A stretch of DNA of 64,000 bases from Craterostigma plantagineum (lineage: Eukaryota > Streptophyta > Magnoliopsida > Lamiales > Linderniaceae). Within the stretch, counting starts at the first letter, position 1. Each line of letters begins with the position of its first letter. This document shows positions 9,607 through 20,944 of this stretch, in pieces. The stretch is from positions 124,001-188,000 of the forward strand of contig JAPQWV010000758.1 in assembly GCA_027422505.1 (NCBI GenBank), written 5' to 3'. The translations under genes were made by a program, and so were the position numbers. The notes beneath the pieces were generated by a model, which saw only the letters and a program-made list of their open reading frames with translations, did not search any database and had not been told where the DNA came from.

Positions 9607-11725
9607 TGTCAGGAACCGAAACCTCATATCATAATTTCATGCATTTACATAAATTCATGCATTCATATAAGTAATTTTAAAATAGAGGTATAGATAGAAT
9701 AAGGTATTTAAAGTATTATAGTCCTAGGTTCTTAAAGAAATACAAGTGGTAAGGAAATGAATGTTACGGAAGTTGGAATTTTCTATATATGAAATTTCTA
9801 GGGTTTTCTCAGGTTTTGAGGAACTTGGTATATATTAATTAAAGTACTTAAATAATTTAGGGAGTTTAATGATATTCTTGAGGTTCTTTAAAATAGAAGA
9901 AATATTTAAATGATAATTAAGTATGGTTAAAGAAAAAGTTCGAAAGCCTTCAGTATAATGTCGAACTTTTCTTAAAAAGATTTCGAGATTTATTAATAAA
10001 GACTTCGAAATGTTTCCCTCAAAGATGTCGAGACTTATTCAATGAAGGCTTCGAAATTCTTCATTTAAACGATTTCGAGATTTCCTAAAGATAGATATCG
10101 AAAACCTAAACTTCACCATACATACTTAGTTTCGAGAATCATATTTCTCGATAAAGGATCTCGAAGTTTGCTTATGAAAACTTAATGATAAAGGAACGAT
10201 AAGGGAAATAATAATAATAATATAACCAACATTTCATAAGAAGAAGATAAGTTTGATAAAATATATGTTGACGTCATTTTCTTATTTCAACACGCAAATA
10301 ATAAGATAAGTAATGAGGGAATAGTTCATGTTACCTTCCTCACTTTCGAAAGCTAAGGATTGAAAAGAAACAAAAACTCATCCGACTTAAGAAAAAGGAA
10401 GGTAAGAAATTCTTTGTCTACCATGATTGATTAAAGTATTAGCAAGTAGGAATAGTTCTTGAGAGTCGAAATATTTATAGGTCTAATTATTATACTACGA
10501 CTTTTACGATTTATGTTAAGTAAAAGAAAGTTTCAATATTGATAATTAGGAGAAGCTTTCATGAAGTTTTGTTTCAGAGTGTTAAAAGGGGTATGATTCC
10601 TTGCGTTGATTCATGTTTTAATCACGAAATAATCATATTAGGAAATACTGATAAGTATGAGAGGTTCTTCAAACCATGTTTATATTGATTTTAGATTTTT
10701 AGAGTTTATACATGTATGAGGTTTTATTGATATTTATTTTGATCTTGAAGAACGATCTTCTAACCTAAAATGCTAGGGTTTCTAAATATTATAAGTGTTA
10801 ATAGTCTTTAAAACATGAACGTAGTTTTATATATTTTAATGATAAGGTGAGTGAATAATGTTAGAGAGTTTCGATAGTAAGGATTTAGAAGTTTTAGATG
10901 GAATTCTATCATGTTCTTAAGAATTCCAATAAATTACACAAATCTCGATATATAATGATGACGAGATGTATAAGGATGATTACTTACACTCGACATTTGA
11001 TATCAAGAAAAGATCTCGACATTTTCCTCAATTGATGATCTCGACATTGCTTCATAAGACTTCGACATTTTCCGAGATCTCGAGATACTAGATTTCGACA
11101 TGTATTAGATCTTAAAGATCTCGACATATACTATTAAGATGTCAATGAGTGTAGATTCCGAGCTAAGATATCGAGCTGTGATGTCAAGCTATGTTTCAAG
11201 ATTTTAATTCAAGTAGATAGAAGATGTCGATATATATATTGTCCAATTGAAACTCAAAGATCTCGATATCACCTTCGACATAGGTTTCGGCATTTAGTTA
11301 AGAAAATGTCGACATATGTTTCGAAATCCTCTATGGTATATTTCGAAATCCTTTATGTCATACTTCGAGATCCTATCACAGAAATTAAACTAATAATCGA
11401 ACATGGCCCAAGATAAAATAAGATTAGAATATTTGTTAGTTAATAGTTGAAATAAAAAAGAATTATGATACAGATATAAGGAATTCCAATATCACATAAA
11501 ATATTAGGGTTTTGATATAAAATAAATTAGGGTTTCTGGTAAAGGCTACGGATAAGGAACAATCATGCATAATAAAGTATGCATGCATATCACGCACGCA
11601 TACCATTATAGGAATTTTGTATTTACGGATAAAATAATTGTATAGGTCAGGAGTCCGTAAGGGCAACGACAAGGTCGCTTAAGCGAGCGGAAAAAATAGG
11701 CGAAACTTGTGAGTATGATTTGCAA
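9607..11725 (+). repeat. T1 3' LTR, truncated
   Basis: It begins TGTCAGGAACCG after the PPT and aligns at both ends with T2's LTR (to CTTGTGAGTATGATTTGCAA at 11706-11725), then stops. Full T2 LTRs continue for roughly another 0.9 kb to GGCGCTACA. The middle (about 9930-11350) carries many TCGAGAT, TTCGAAA and TCGACAT motifs. No gene is present; the 69-aa frame at 11463-11672 (minus) is LTR sequence. Confidence 0.8.
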
Positions 11726-12402
11726 ATTACTCATTGTCCATATAGCAGCTTTTGTCTAGACACATAGAAGCTCGGGCACAAACACAGCCGATGCTCGAAA
11801 TTCTTGCACTCTAACTGAACATCAATGTATTTTCCTCGATCAAAAGGTATACTACGATCATTCCACACGGGCAACGGCTCGATATACCAACGCCCTCGAT
11901 CGAATGGTAGGCTACGATCCTCGCAAAGAGAAACTGATCGATATCCCACCAACCTCGGTCAAACAACTCATTTTGATCTGATAAAAACTCTTTTTGCTCA
12001 TAAAACATGCCAGCAAGTCCAACTTCTTCATCAGCAGCACTTTCAATACCCAGCTCCTGGCAGATTTCGACCTCAACCAACGCTGATGACTCCTGGTCTT
12101 CCAACCCTGATTGATCAACAGTAAGCAGTGCTTCAACACCATTCGTTGTCGGTTCGACAAGTTCTGTATTGTCAAACCTCTTGGTTAGAGCTTCAATGAA
12201 TTCATTCCAAGTTAAATCTTTACCTTCAACGTACTCGTCGTACCATTCGAGAGCCTCGCCTTCGACGTAGAGCCAGGCGCGCTGCGTTCGCCCTGACATC
12301 AGTTATGGTCTTCGATGCGAAGTATTGACTGCACTCCTCTACCCAAGCTATTGCATCCGTTCCATAGAAGGTAGGAGGCATCCTGATCCAAGTAATCGCC
12401 AT
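11726..12402 (-). pseudogene. gag: R gag fragment (frameshifted, truncated)
   Basis: Reading on the minus strand from ATG at 12402, the N-terminus contains MPPTFYGTDAIAWVEECSQ. A one-base shift near 12295 moves the homology to the frame containing AWLYVEGEALEWYDEYVEG and LTWNEFIEALTKRFDN, a standard Ty3 Gag core. Downstream, about 11830-11960 encodes a repeated DRSxPFDRG peptide in another frame. Capsid function is lost. Confidence 0.75.
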
Positions 12403-12427
12403 CGTTGAAACGGTCCAAGGTTCGATT

Positions 12428-12439
12428 GCTCTGATACCA
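12428..12439 (-). other. R primer binding site (initiator Met tRNA)
   Basis: The minus strand reads TGGTATCAGAGC three bases after the LTR end GATCTTACA, the usual plant iMet-tRNA primer site. Confidence 0.85.
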
Positions 12440-12442
12440 ATT

Positions 12443-12883
12443 TGTAAGATCCCGTCCTTAATTCACTAGGTTTCTTACTTATCAAACAGCTGGCGTGCGT
12501 GGTAGTATTTAGCTTCTAGGAAGAAATCCGAAAAGAAAATGACGAACATAGATTAGAAAAAGAAGGGGAGCTTAGAGAGGGGGAGAGATACAGATTGAGA
12601 GTGAGAGAGATGAAGATAGATCGAAGCAGAGAGATGATAGATTAGAGAGGGAGAGAGATCAGAGAAGTAGAGAACTTCATTCATTTTGCTTAATTTCCAT
12701 AAACGTTCCTTACATTAGTTATATAGTCAAATATCAAAATAAACCCAAGCATAAAGGGCTAGTAATATGTTGATAGGTTATCAAAACATGCCCTAAGCCA
12801 ATTCTTTGAAGATTCTTCCTTGAGCTTTTTTCTTGATCTTCCCTTCTTCAATCGCCATATCATAATAAGGTCGGGTCTTTACA
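12443..12883 (-). repeat. R 5' LTR (441 bp)
   Basis: On the minus strand it runs from TGTAAAGACCCGACC to GGACGGGATCTTACA, with matching inverted ends and TG...CA. The plus-strand stretch 12555-12672 is GA-rich, i.e. a CT-rich leader in element sense. Confidence 0.8.
12719..12726 (-). promoter_or_regulatory. TATA box in R LTR
   Basis: CTATATAA on the minus strand, about 160 bases into the LTR and upstream of the CT-rich leader, is a plausible promoter. Confidence 0.45.
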
Positions 12884-14200
12884 GAGCTATTCTATTCCAT
12901 TATGAAAGTTTCTCCCCATTTTGGGGCTTTTCTCCCCCTTTTATGGGGTTGTGCATTCTTTAAATCTCATTTACATCCGTGGAGAAATCTTTTGGGTTAT
13001 TTGAGTTCTTTGTGAAAGCTTGAAAATCTGATCTAAGAGCCCCACCATCTTCACCATAAAGTAGCTACTCATTGGATTCTCCAATATTCCCGGGTGATAT
13101 TATTATAGATGTGGATTTAATAGCCCATCTTAGAAATGGAGTTTTAAGTTCATATGATGTAATAGAAGTTCGCGTTCTTACTTTTGAATAGTTGAGTTGT
13201 CTTATTATTTATGTTTGCTTAGCCGATTAGATTTTGGGTGGTTCGTTTGTTTGCTTATTTGGTGAGCTTTTGTCTTTACTGGTTTATTCAGTGTTGTCGG
13301 AAGGACCTATTGGTAGGGTTGCAAACGAATCGAACGAGTCGAATACAATATTCTATTCATATTTGGATGACAATCGAATCCAAATACGAATATTTGAGTA
13401 TTTAATCGTGTCATAAAATGATTCTTATTCGTATTCGGAAATATTGGAATCGAATATTCGAATACTCGAAATTGATTATATTTGAGTGTTTATTTACATT
13501 TAAAAAAACATACATATTATTATATTAATATATATTTTAAAATATATTGAATTGTAATTTTATGTATTGGCACCCCCTTGAGGGTGAAAAAAAAACTTAG
13601 AAATTGTACAATTTCTTAAAATTTTGTTCTCCATCAGTAATAATGTAAGTTTTAATTTATTACATTTTATTTCATGAAGTTCAAAGGAAATTATTTGCAC
13701 ATAAATATTAATTTTGTAATTTACGGTGGAAGTTAATTCTACACTTTACAATTAGAAATAAGCAAAACTTCTAAATTTATAAATATCATTCTTTGATTTA
13801 TTTTAAAAATCTTTTTCTTATCATAAATGTTTCATATTAAAATTTATAAATTCGATCGAACAATTCGATTAATCTTGGAATCGAATATTGTGTTTTCATA
13901 TTCGTATCGGATATTTTCGAATAAAAATGTTCTTATTCGGATTCATATTTTTTTCGAAACGATAACTTGTACTGGCAAACAAAATACATGGACTAAATAG
14001 CCACAAGGGTCTCTCCAGTGACATCATTATCCGTTAGAGAACAAAGGCTTGCATAGGAGCACACACCCAACAAAAGTGACAAAAGCCGACGAAAAATGAG
14101 AAAACCCAAACTTAGACCGAAAAGCTATAGAACCTACCACAAAAAGGCTTGCCAAATACATAATACTCTACACTTTCTTTGTCCAAACGATGAGGCCCTT
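12884..14200. other. Non-genic AT-rich interval
   Basis: No coding sequence I recognise. The first 400 bases contain pyrimidine-rich inverted runs (CTCCCC/GGGG) and a short frame at 12990-13190 without family resemblance. The centre is the MITE-like unit at 13317-13975. The last 200 bases are unassigned sequence up to the copia LTR. The 60-aa frame at 13234-13416 overlaps the repeat and is not supported. Confidence 0.5.
13317..13975. repeat. Possible MITE or relic rich in ATTCGAAT motifs
   Basis: The left part (TTGCAAACGAATCGAACGAG, then many ATTCG, CGAATA and TCGAAT words) and the right part (ATTCGATTAATC, ATTCGTATCGGA, TTTCGAATAAAA, ending GGCAAAC) resemble each other's reverse complement around an AT-rich centre. 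GGGTTGCAAACGAA starts resemble hAT-type MITE ends. Ends and target duplication are not clear. Confidence 0.35.
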
Positions 14201-14515
14201 TGTTGGTCCTTATATTACCAAACAAGGATCAATAGAAATGCTTGTATGCATAAAACATGTAGAACACCTTGAGTGTGTGTTAGTGTGTATTTTTCTAAGG
14301 AAAAGTACAAGGTGGCTTACTTTTGGAATTCTTTTGATAAACCCTAATAAGGGAAGTTTGGGCTTTATATACCACAAGTATTTGGTATATTAAAACCCAA
14401 TCACCTAACTTATACAAAATATCACGAGTTACCCCAAACTACTACAACCCTTTAATTAACAACATATAAACCCAAGAATACAATAATTAAAGGATTCTAC
14501 AATATTTTCCTAACA
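14201..14515 (-). repeat. Copia C 3' LTR (315 bp)
   Basis: The minus strand runs from TGTTAGGAAAATATTG to AAGGACCAACA. It is an inverted copy of the plus-strand LTR at 16446-16756. It is preceded in element sense by the PPT AAGGGGGAGAT (14516-14526). Confidence 0.85.
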
Positions 14516-14524
14516 ATCTCCCCC

Positions 14525-16440
14525 TTAGCATCCTTTTTGCTGTGGCGTCCTTTGTGTCTTCTTTTGCTTGGGTTTCACCAGGTGGTAGGGAGACTTTCTG
14601 AGTCCTGAGAAGTGCTCAAACGATCGCAACCTTCTTCGAAAATATATTTTCCCAGAGATGGTCTCGATTAGCTTAATGTATTTTTCTTGAACTTTGTATC
14701 TTAGCTTCTCGAGAATGCTTCTGAGTTTGTTTCGAATGATCAGTAGGGTTCCGTCGCTGAACTTGTGAATCTCTGACGTGTTCATAAGCCTTTTCTCTCC
14801 TTTGAAGTTGATGTAGACAATTGATGGATCGTCGTCTTCATTTATGATGTGACATTCACCATACGTGGATCTGGGACATCGAAGGATGGCTTCGTGAGAT
14901 TCACTTTCTTCATGTTACTCTCTACCGCCATTTGCAGATCATGAGTTGCATTGAACCTGACTTGGCGCATAATGAATCTTTTCAGCGCATAGTAGCCTGT
15001 CTGAGTTCTGGAGTCTTGAGTGCTCCAAGTGTTCTATAGTCTCTCGGGATTTGTGCAACATCTTCACTTCTGATGTACGCGAGGTCGGCTTCATTCAGTT
15101 CTTCGTATGCTTCATCTTCTCGCCGTACCATGTAGATAGGCATGTCCATGTCTGCAAATATCACGAACTCCCGGAATTTCTCTAATTCTGGGTCTCTTCG
15201 CCTCTTCTCTTCTTAGAGTATCTACATCACCTCCTTTTCCTCTGAACATCCGAATTCGGCGAAGAGATAGCAGGTACTGGACTGCTTTTGGTCTTGGAAG
15301 ATGACTTAGTCCTCTAAGCTCAAGCTCGTCCAGCTTCTTGATCCTATCCTCCTTCCTCCAGATTCTCCTTCGAATTTCTTCTTGAAATGGATCAATCACC
15401 TTGGCGTTTTCCCACGGCAGTTTCAGCTCTTCTCCTATCTTCCACTTCATTGGTGGGCATTCCTCATCGACGACGGACTGTTGGAGAAGCTCGTGAAGTT
15501 TTGGAATTTCCGCTTCGTAGTCTTTTCCTCGAGTTCATCGTCGCCGATTAGGGCCAGGCTTACGTTTGCCTTCATCAAGAAGTATCTGGCATTTTCCATC
15601 AAGCCTCTGGCCATGTCCGGATCCATCGGTTTTGTTATCCAATCTTCGTTGAAGATGTAGATTTCCACGGCATCGTGTGGGTTGTACAGTTCTTCAGTTT
15701 GTGGGATTGGATTATCTGCCTGAAGAGATAGGATTGGAGATGATGGTGACATTGAAGGACTTGCGGGATGGGTGAGAGGTGATAGAGACATCGAAGGGCT
15801 GCTTTGGCTTGTGGGATGAGGAAACGAAAGCCTCATAGCTGGTGAGGAGAGCTGTTGAGGTTGTTTTGGTAGTAGTGCGGGTAGCTTTTTTGTTTGTGTG
15901 GGTGTAGGTGATGTGGTTCTGGTAGGTGTTAGGGTGACTCTTAGCTGCGACTGTTGAGGTTGAGGCCCTTTGTCTTGTGTCTCCCCCTCGGGACGACCCT
16001 CATCGTCTGGGTCGTCACGTGGTTGATTCGATGTCTGGGCCTCGCCTCGGCAGGTGCACGGAAGCTCGAGACTCTTGAGGACCTCTGCATCATATTCGGT
16101 GAGCTTCGATGCAGTGCATAATCTGGCTAGCACGACGTCAATGAGTTCCGTGATTGGAACGTTCCATGGGCCTTCGTCAGGGTCAGCGGATGGATCCGAT
16201 CTAGGACGTTCTTCTTCGGTGACTGGGGCTTTGCCTTTGTCTCGAGTCGAAGTCCCAAGTGCATTGTACACTTGGGTCATGATGGAATCTTCGAGACCTT
16301 TCGCGAATTCAGCAAGTCGAGCGTCGAGCCTGCCTGGCCTTCGTTACGAACGGGGAAAATAACGTGGCGGAGTCACGAAGACGTCCTGCCGTCACAACAT
16401 CAGAAAAAAATATTCCTGATGTGCCGCCTGTTTGCACAGG
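14525..16440 (-). pseudogene. Copia C post-pol ORF, C-terminal part (frameshifted)
   Basis: Many SIRE-like copia elements carry an extra frame of unknown function after RNase H. Here 16280-15447 encodes 277 aa of Pro/Ser/Thr-rich sequence (repeated PHPTSQSSPSMSLSPL-type units) ending in an acidic/helical part; homology extends upstream of the Met at 16280 (LDARLAEFAKGLEDS). Next come 15450-15112, charged and helical (KKLDELELRGLSHLPRPKAV), 15164-14982, and a final 86-aa basic segment (14785-14525: SDGTLLIIRNKLRSI, RLRSFEHFSG). Frames change at each step, so the gene is dead. Function unknown. Confidence 0.7.
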
Positions 16441-16445
16441 ACTTG

Positions 16446-16756
16446 TGTTAGGAAAAGATTGTAGCATCCTTTCATTATTGTAATCTGGGTTTATAAGTTG
16501 TTAATTAATGGATTGTAGTAGTTTGGGGTAACTTATGGTATTTTGTATAGGTTAGGTGACTGGGCTTTAATATACCAAATACTTGTGGTATATAAAGCCC
16601 AAACTTCCCTAATTAGGGTTTATCAAAAGAATTCCAAAAGTAAGCCACGTACTTTTCTTTATAACAACACACGGTTACATGCACTCAAGGTGTTCTTCAC
16701 GTTTTAAGCATTTCAAGCTATCTTTTGATCCTTCTTTGGGAATATAAGGACCAACA
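16446..16756 (+). repeat. Copia A 5' LTR (311 bp)
   Basis: It runs from TGTTAGGAAAAG to AAGGACCAACA and is followed after two bases by the iMet PBS. It is preceded by ACTTG. A typical plant U3 is seen (TTTGGGGTAACTTATGG, TATATAAAGCCC near 16590). Confidence 0.88.
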
Positions 16757-16758
16757 AG

Positions 16759-16770
16759 TGGTATCAGAGC
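16759..16770 (+). other. Copia A primer binding site
   Basis: TGGTATCAGAGC, complementary to the 3' end of plant initiator Met tRNA, lies two bases after the LTR. Confidence 0.9.
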
Positions 16771-17655
16771 CTAACGTGGATCAATATCTTCGATTTGAAT
16801 CCAGTTTTGCTCTATTCCGACGTGATTTGAGGAAGATTTTGATTGAAAACTCATTTTCGATTTTTCACTGTTTTTTGATATTTTCAAATCGTTTTCAGTG
16901 ATTTCTTTCCTTTAAGACATTAGCAAACTGATAATGAGTACTTTTATGATCTTTCACGTCGATTTCCGTCAAGATTGAGTAGGATTTGAGCAAAAACAAG
17001 TATGAAAAACTGGTTTTTCTGGGCTGTTTATCAGTTTTGGGTAGACATATAGAACAGTGCTAAGAAATCTGAAGGTTGCGACCGAAACCAACTCACTGTG
17101 AGGAGTCTCAACCGATTAAAATCTCGGCGATTTTCAGTCAATTTCACTCTATCGGTCGACACTCGATTCGCCCGAAAGGCTACAATACCAGTTTCGCCCG
17201 ATTAATTTATCTGCGATTGTTAGTCCATTTAATTGTATTGCCGGACACTCAATCGCCCGCTAGGCTACGCCCAATTTTAGTCAATCGAAACGCAATCTAT
17301 TTGGACGAAAAGATCATTTCTATCGGCCGATTCAAGATATTCCAAATTAAAATCGCTCCGAATTAGAATTGCCCGAAACAAACCTTTCTCAAACTCTTTC
17401 GCCCAATTCAAATTCTGTCTCCCAATTCAAGCCTTTAAATTGAATTTTGTCGCCTGATTTTGAAATCTTAGAATTCGCCCGATTCTCAGCACTTAGGATC
17501 AAAATCGACGACTTGCTTCTATAGGATTAGAATCGATCAATCACTAAAAATTGAGTCGACCAAATTTTAAATTCGTAGAACTCCAATCGTCCGATCCTCA
17601 AGCCTTACACAAAAATCATCCAATTTTAAAATATGACTGAACACATTAAGTGAAC
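16771..17655 (+). other. Copia A leader with CGCCCGAT-type motif cluster
   Basis: No convincing gene; the 96-aa frame at 17076-17366 follows the motif repeats. Between about 17100 and 17620 the sequence carries TCGCCCGATTA, TTCGCCCGATTC, ATTCGCCCGAAAGG, TCGTCCGATCC and degenerate versions at 20-50 base spacing. The same motif recurs in copia B (46150-46870) and in LTR X. Confidence 0.6.
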
Positions 17656-17933
17656 TTGCTTATTTGACTCAACACTCAAAATTCTTCAAAGTTGACTATT
17701 TCTCATTCGAAACTAAAACATTTCATTTCGCAGATCTATTTTGCGTTAACGATCATTACCAAAGAAAATATGGACGGCCTCGCCATTGGATCTTAAAACC
17801 GGGCACCACTACTAGATGGGGAGAGTACGGCATATGGAAGCAACGATTCATCAACTTCATAGAAATCTGGAGACCTCGCCAACGACATGCTTTCCTCCAT
17901 TTTTGAGGGACCCGCTCAACTTTGGACCATCAT
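17656..17933 (+). pseudogene. gag: Copia A gag, 5' part (interrupted)
   Basis: Copia Gag N-terminal homology appears as RWGEYGIWKQRFINFIE, then shifts by one frame near 17865 to NDMLSSIFEGPAQLW, and is cut by T2 after 17933. The sequence resumes in frame at 37030. The true start codon is uncertain: ATG at 17632 soon meets a stop, and ATG at 17664 is the next candidate. Confidence 0.72.
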
Positions 17934-20607
17934 TGTAGCGCCCTGTTTCCTATTACCCTTTTACGCATCTATAAAATATACATATAAAATTTTTCGCGAT
18001 TTCCATACTATTTCCTTTAACAAAAACGGGTGGGTACATCTGGTCTAGTTCCTTTCACAATAATGTACATATATTACCTATCATAGTCACAAAATGCAGC
18101 CGTCTAAATCATTTCTATTCTATATGCTAAAAATGAAGAGAGGGAAGCAGAAGGAGAGCATAGCCGGCCAACCTTGAATCCATGCTTTGTATGATGCGTT
18201 CTACGCAGCTTGCTAATTATCTACAACAACTGTGAAGACAGCTATTCAGAATATGATCGCAACATATTAACTAATAACAAGTAATAATAAAACAAACAGT
18301 AGTCCATTCTTTCCCGTCAATATCGTAACCATGCCATCATAAAATCATCGTGCATATAACAGTCATCCATAAGATCCGTAGATCACATGCCATTCTATAT
18401 GTCCATTTATTTTGATACTCCCGTTATAGACTTGTTAGACTGTACTGTACGTCCAGTCGGCGCCCATGCACGGGACTCTGTAACCATTTGTAATACCCCG
18501 ATTTGTAGGGATACGTATTGCCCGTACAGGACGCTGTAAAATCCGTCGATTGGTAGGGATATATGTCGTAGCATCCATATCATACCATATGTAGTCGTAG
18601 CAGTCATAACGGTTTCTCCCTTATTTTACATGTATGTAGTGCTATATAAAATACCTTATATGACACAAAAATCATATAAGAGCACGTTACGGTCACATGG
18701 TTCACATCGATTCATAAATAACACATATATCACGTACTAATCAATTAATCCATATAGAACATGTAAACATATAAGGCACATAAGGTACATGTTGCAAATC
18801 ATACTCACAAGTTTCGCCTATTCCCGTTCGCTTACTCAGCCTTGACCCTGCCCTAATCTGATTCCTCACCTATATAATTATTTTATCCGGTGAATATAAC
18901 ATTCCTATGATGACATGCTTGAATGATATGCATGCTTTATTATGCAAGACTGACTTCTATTTATAGTCTTCACATGTATTTAAATCTCGATCATTTTTGA
19001 AAATATACTATTGATAAATTAGTTAAATTACCGAAAATCTGTTAAATATTAAAATTGCTTTTGACCTATTGATTTCGTGAATTCGTCTTATAAGTCGCGA
19101 ATCGTCACTTAACTCGCGAACTCTATACTTCACGAAGTCCTTAGAATTCGTGAAGTTGATTTCCGGTTCGTGAAATCCTTCCAACTCGTCAATTTATTCA
19201 GTTCGTAAAAGGTTCTACTGCGCGAAATCCATAAGGATTCGCGAAGTCCGTTTCAGCCCGCGTGAATAGATTTTCAGCCCGAGCTTCTTCGCATAGTTCG
19301 CGAACTCATCGGCTCGCGAAAACATTTGGCCCGTGCAAAACCTCATGTTCGCCCGAATTTTAGAAATTGGCCCGCGAAACATCATTCGCGAAACTCTTTT
19401 GTGAACCTGTTTTGCGAAATTCGTTTGGCGAAACACTAATTCTCTCGAAATTATATAATTGAAAAACTTTCGAAATTTCTTTGGAAATTCCTTTCGAAAA
19501 TCATAAACAAAATTAACTTAATATTTCAAAAAAAAATCCCAACTTAATATTTCAGAAATTATTAAAAACCTGGAAAATAACATTTGTTCAAAAATTATCA
19601 AAACTTATATCATTAACATCTCCTTCAACAACAAATCAAAATCAAGAAAGTCGTACACTTAAAAACATCTTTCACCTTTCGAAAGTCTTATAATTTCGAG
19701 CAAACTATAAAATTCTAAAGAACATCAAGAACATCATCCAAACTTTTAAGTATTTCCAAGCTTAGGCATGTTGAAATCTTTTTACTATAAAACACTAACT
19801 ACCAAAGATCCTATATTACTAAAAACTTTTAAATTCTTTCCTATCGAAACTGTCTAAAACTATTCAATCACCAAACCATTAATATATATATATATATGCA
19901 AACAACGTTCATATCTTAAAGAAGCTTTTTAAAACACTTATAATATTTAGAAACCCTTATACCTTAGGTTAAAAACTCGTCTCCTCAAAAATATAATTAA
20001 TATCAATAAAACCTCCAACATGTTTAAACACTAAAAATCCAAGATCGATATAAAACATAGTTTAAACAGCCTCTCATGCTTATCAGTACTTTAAAATATG
20101 ATAACTCGTGATTAACAACGTAAATTACAGTAAGGAATCATACCCCTTTCTTTAGCTTAATTGAAATCGATTTCTCGTTTCCTTTCTATCCTTAGCTTTC
20201 GAAAGTTGTGAAGGTAGCATAAACTTATCGTCATTACTTATCTTACGATTTACATGTTGAAATAAACAAATGACGTGACTATACTTTATCCATGCTTATC
20301 ATAACTGTAAGAAACACTTGTTATTTTATTATTATTTTACCTTTCCTCACAACTAAAGTCTTCGAACTATGAAAACTTTGAAATTCCCATTGACCCGTAA
20401 ACACTTGCCTCTCCCTCACTTTGCGAATTCAATTCGCGAAGCTATTGTATGTATGTATATACATATATATATGTATACATATATACATATGCTATATTTC
20501 GCAACACGGGCTTTGCCAAGAGCCGAATCAGAATTAATCAAAATCAAATTTTATTACAACCTTTATCCAAAATTTAATTATTTCAATCGTTTAAATTTTC
20601 TAAATTA

Positions 20608-20944
20608 GAAAAGGGGAAAGAAATTAAGGAATATGAAGTTAATGAAGAATTTGCTAGTACTTCTGAAAATATTCAAGACGACAACTTTCTTTCAACATTA
20701 GAAGTCATTACTTCTCAAAAATGGTTGGTGAAAATATCACTACTTATTGATGGAAATTTTCAAAAAAATCTTATAGCTCTAATTGATAGTGGAGCAGATT
20801 TAAATTGTATTCAGGAAGGAATAATTCCTACCCAATATTTTCATAAAACAACTCATTCTCTTAGCTCTGCAAGTGGAGAAAAACTTCAAATAAATTATAA
20901 AATCCCTAAGGCCTTTATTTGTGAAAATAAGGTCTGTATCCCTA
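20608..20944 (+). pseudogene. Pararetroviral aspartic protease fragment
   Basis: A plus-strand frame holds the retropepsin active site in ALIDSGADLNCIQEG (near 20785), followed by a short ASGEKLQINYK stretch typical of caulimovirid proteases. The reading continues upstream of the Met at 20725. It ends abruptly at about 20945, where the opposite-strand fragment begins, so RT and RNase H are missing and it cannot be functional. Confidence 0.65.

Larger units (their letters stand above)
5141..11725 (+). mobile_element. T1: Tekay/Del-type Ty3 chromovirus, truncated at both ends
   Basis: Gag, CCHC knuckles, protease, RT, RNase H, integrase, a chromodomain-like tail, a PPT and the first 2.1 kb of a 3' LTR occur in order. 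The 5' LTR and gag start are cut off by the Athila-like insertion. The 3' LTR stops at 11725, where T2's equivalent LTR continues for about another 0.9 kb. T1 and T2 are close relatives throughout coding sequence, so each helps read the other's damage. Confidence 0.9.
11726..12883 (-). mobile_element. R: minus-strand short-LTR Ty3 element, 5' fragment
   Basis: On the minus strand a 441-bp LTR is followed by an initiator-Met PBS and a decayed gag, then is cut off at 11726 where T1's truncated LTR begins. Short LTR, iMet primer and gag type would fit a Reina-like chromovirus, but pol is missing, so the lineage is a guess. Confidence 0.75.
14201..16445 (-). mobile_element. Copia copy C: minus-strand 3' fragment
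   Basis: A 3' LTR (14201-14515), a PPT and the C-terminal part of a post-pol reading frame lie on the minus strand. The rest is missing: at 16446 a 5' LTR of the same family begins in the opposite direction (copy A). C therefore supplies the post-pol 3' end that copies A and B lack. Confidence 0.78.

Noticed and set aside
12990..13420. Possible host exon (hydrophobic 60-aa frame and upstream short frames)
   Set aside because: No splice pattern, no recognisable protein, overlaps an AT-rich repeat.
17076..17366. 96-aa frame in the copia A leader
   Set aside because: Generated by the CGCCCGAT motif repeats; not related to Gag, which starts later.
20449..20495. TATATACATATATATATGTA hairpin as an origin or terminator
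   Set aside because: Simple TA-rich microsatellite at the pararetrovirus junction; similar runs occur at 36750 and 44380.
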